This document shows, one piece after another, positions 63,147 to 64,000 of a stretch of 64,000 nucleotides of DNA. The DNA is from Micromonospora rhizosphaerae. GTDB taxonomy: Bacteria > Actinomycetota > Actinomycetes > Mycobacteriales > Micromonosporaceae. The stretch lies in assembly GCF_900091465.1 (NCBI RefSeq), contig NZ_FMHV01000002.1, positions 3,596,001-3,660,000 of the forward strand. The letters are read 5' to 3'. The translations under genes were made by a program, and so were the position numbers. The notes below the pieces were generated by a model. That model saw only the letters and a program-made list of their open reading frames with translations. It made no database searches and was not told the DNA's origin. Position 1 is the first letter of the stretch. Every line of letters starts with the position of its first letter.

Positions 63147-64000
63147 CTAGATCGTGATGGTGTTTCTCCGGGGAGCCTCCTGCCGCCTGGCGATCAGGGA
63201 CTGCAGGGCGCGGGCGATCTCGTCGTCCGGGCGTGCGGCGCCGTTCCGGCTGCGCCACCCGACGAACCCGTCGGGACGGACCAGCACGGCTCCCTGCTCG
63301 GTGATGCCATAGGCCGCAGCGAGGAGGTCTGGGTGCGCTCCGGCCGGATGGGCCTGCAGGGGCACTCCGAGCCGGTCGACCACTACCCGGGCGGCGGCGC
63401 GCCACGCCCCTCCGGCGCGGCCGGAAAGGAGGACGAAGCCGGACCCGAACAGGTCGAGACTGGAGACAGCAGCCGCGTACTCGACATGCGGCGCGCGGGT
63501 ACCCGGTCGGCCCGCGGCATCCCTCGGGTGCCCAACGATGTCGCAGTCATCAGCGGCGTCGGCGTCCGGCACGACGGCTGCCGAGTGGTAGCGATAGCCG
63601 ATCTCCATACTGAAGTCGTCAACCAGGGGCGGGACGTCGTCGGCGAGCAGTTCGGGGGTGACGCGATGCCGGTAACGGGAATAGGCCTGGTCAACCGTGA
63701 GCCCGCCCACCGGCCGTCGCTCGGCGTCATAGCTGTCGAGCAGACCCTCGCCCGCGGCACCGCGGACGACCATGGCCAGCTTCCAAGCCAGGTTGTGTGC
63801 GTCGTGGATGCCGGTGTTGCCGCCGAAGCCGCCGTTGGGCGGCACGACATGCGCGGCGTCGCCGGCGAGGAAGATGCGCCCCTCCTGGTAGCGCTCGGCA
63901 ACCTCCGCCATAGCGTTCCAGTGCGCAACGTCGTCGACCTGGACGGCCAGGTTCGGCACGCCGACGGCGGCGCGCACGAGGTCGGCGGCCCGTTCGGTGG
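63147..64000 (-). CDS. FAD-dependent aromatic monooxygenase (C-terminal part)
   Basis: The visible 284 residues are the C-terminal part of a class A flavin monooxygenase (PHBH/phenol hydroxylase-like). The GD motif is clear: GRIFLAGDAAHVVPPNGGFG, then GNTGIHDAHNLAWKLA and SYDAERRPVGG. The C-terminal thioredoxin-like part FVLLSGRAGGAWRAAARVVV follows. The FAD-binding N-terminus (GxGxxG) lies outside the window. It is the first visible gene of the run, 25 bp upstream of the reductase, probably hydroxylating an aromatic substrate before ring opening. Confidence 0.85.
   Translation of the reverse strand, partial: TERAADLVRAAVGVPNLAVQVDDVAHWNAMAEVAERYQEGRIFLAGDAAHVVPPNGGFGGNTGIHDAHNLAWKLAMVVRGAAGEGLLDSYDAERRPVGGLTVDQAYSRYRHRVTPELLADDVPPLVDDFSMEIGYRYHSAAVVPDADAADDCDIVGHPRDAAGRPGTRAPHVEYAAAVSSLDLFGSGFVLLSGRAGGAWRAAARVVVDRLGVPLQAHPAGAHPDLLAAAYGITEQGAVLVRPDGFVGWRSRNGAARPDDEIARALQSLIARRQEAPRRNTITI

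Noticed and set aside
1..64000. CRISPR array or tRNA gene
   Set aside because: No regularly spaced repeats with unique spacers and no cloverleaf-like element were seen by reading. A tRNAscan and a CRISPR finder would settle it.

Overview
The window is about 70% GC, its genes use GC-rich third positions and GTG starts, and its protein families (DUF3592, DUF5134, DUF899, DUF2188, DUF2637-like, excalibur, a LigC-type ligase, M36 peptidase, several IS families) are typical of actinobacteria. The closest match by recognition is Micromonosporaceae (Micromonospora/Salinispora type). This is an inference from family content; there is no rRNA gene here. No tRNA, rRNA or CRISPR array was seen.

Layout. 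(1) 0-13.5 kb: scattered chromosomal accessory genes (quinone-oxidoreductase-like MDR, MFS exporter, DinB, DUF5134, a DUF899/HxlR divergent pair, YjbR-like protein, secreted alpha/beta hydrolase, LigC-type ligase, secreted HNH nuclease) mixed with remnants of integrase-core, IS256 and ISL3 transposases and a truncated nitroreductase. A 314-aa endonuclease/exonuclease/phosphatase gene here has a near-identical second copy 24 kb downstream. (2) 13.6-17 kb: an intact IS701 element with a CTAA target duplication, followed by broken Ser/Thr kinase pieces in permuted order. (3) 17.4-25.7 kb: a run of small genes of the kind found as immunity genes of polymorphic toxins (Imm10, two barstars, an Imm32-like protein, two DUF3592 membrane proteins, several unknowns) with no toxin gene beside them. 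(4) 25.7-36.3 kb: a mobile-element pile-up. An IS4-type element sits in an IS3 orfA remnant beside an integrase-core transposase. Two 1037-bp IS5-type copies lie in direct orientation about 12.5 kb apart, the second split by an IS3 element. Between them are an anti-sigma kinase/STAS pair, an excalibur protein and the second endonuclease copy. (5) 36.9-43.7 kb: paralogous, partly recombined genes for membrane proteins, including a large membrane protein whose last 34 residues come from a STAS protein, a frameshifted paralog of it, a DUF2637/Spd-like protein and a small coiled-coil gene with a paralog at 30.8 kb. (6) 44-57 kb: secreted M36 metallopeptidase, an S15/CocE-type hydrolase whose signal peptide is in another frame, IS6 and a third IS5-type element with remnants, a SEC-C protein, a RecD2-like helicase broken by two frameshifts, and an HTH protein with an Ala/Lys-rich linker. 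(7) 57.4-64 kb: a co-directional catabolic operon on the minus strand.

The catabolic operon reads as a hydroxyquinol (resorcinol-type) pathway. An FAD monooxygenase (cut by the window end) and a two-component flavin monooxygenase (HpaB/TftD-like oxygenase plus flavin reductase) would make a trihydroxybenzene. Hydroxyquinol 1,2-dioxygenase opens the ring and maleylacetate reductase passes the product toward 3-oxoadipate. A RibF-like FAD synthetase embedded by a 5-nt gap and a 14-nt overlap could supply FAD. A DoxX membrane protein ends the run.

Many genes here carry frameshifts (kinase, IS4 and IS3 transposases, S15 hydrolase, RecD2, the membrane-protein paralog, MOSC). Together with the IS density this means either a decaying accessory region or indel errors in G/C runs of the assembly; reads would decide.
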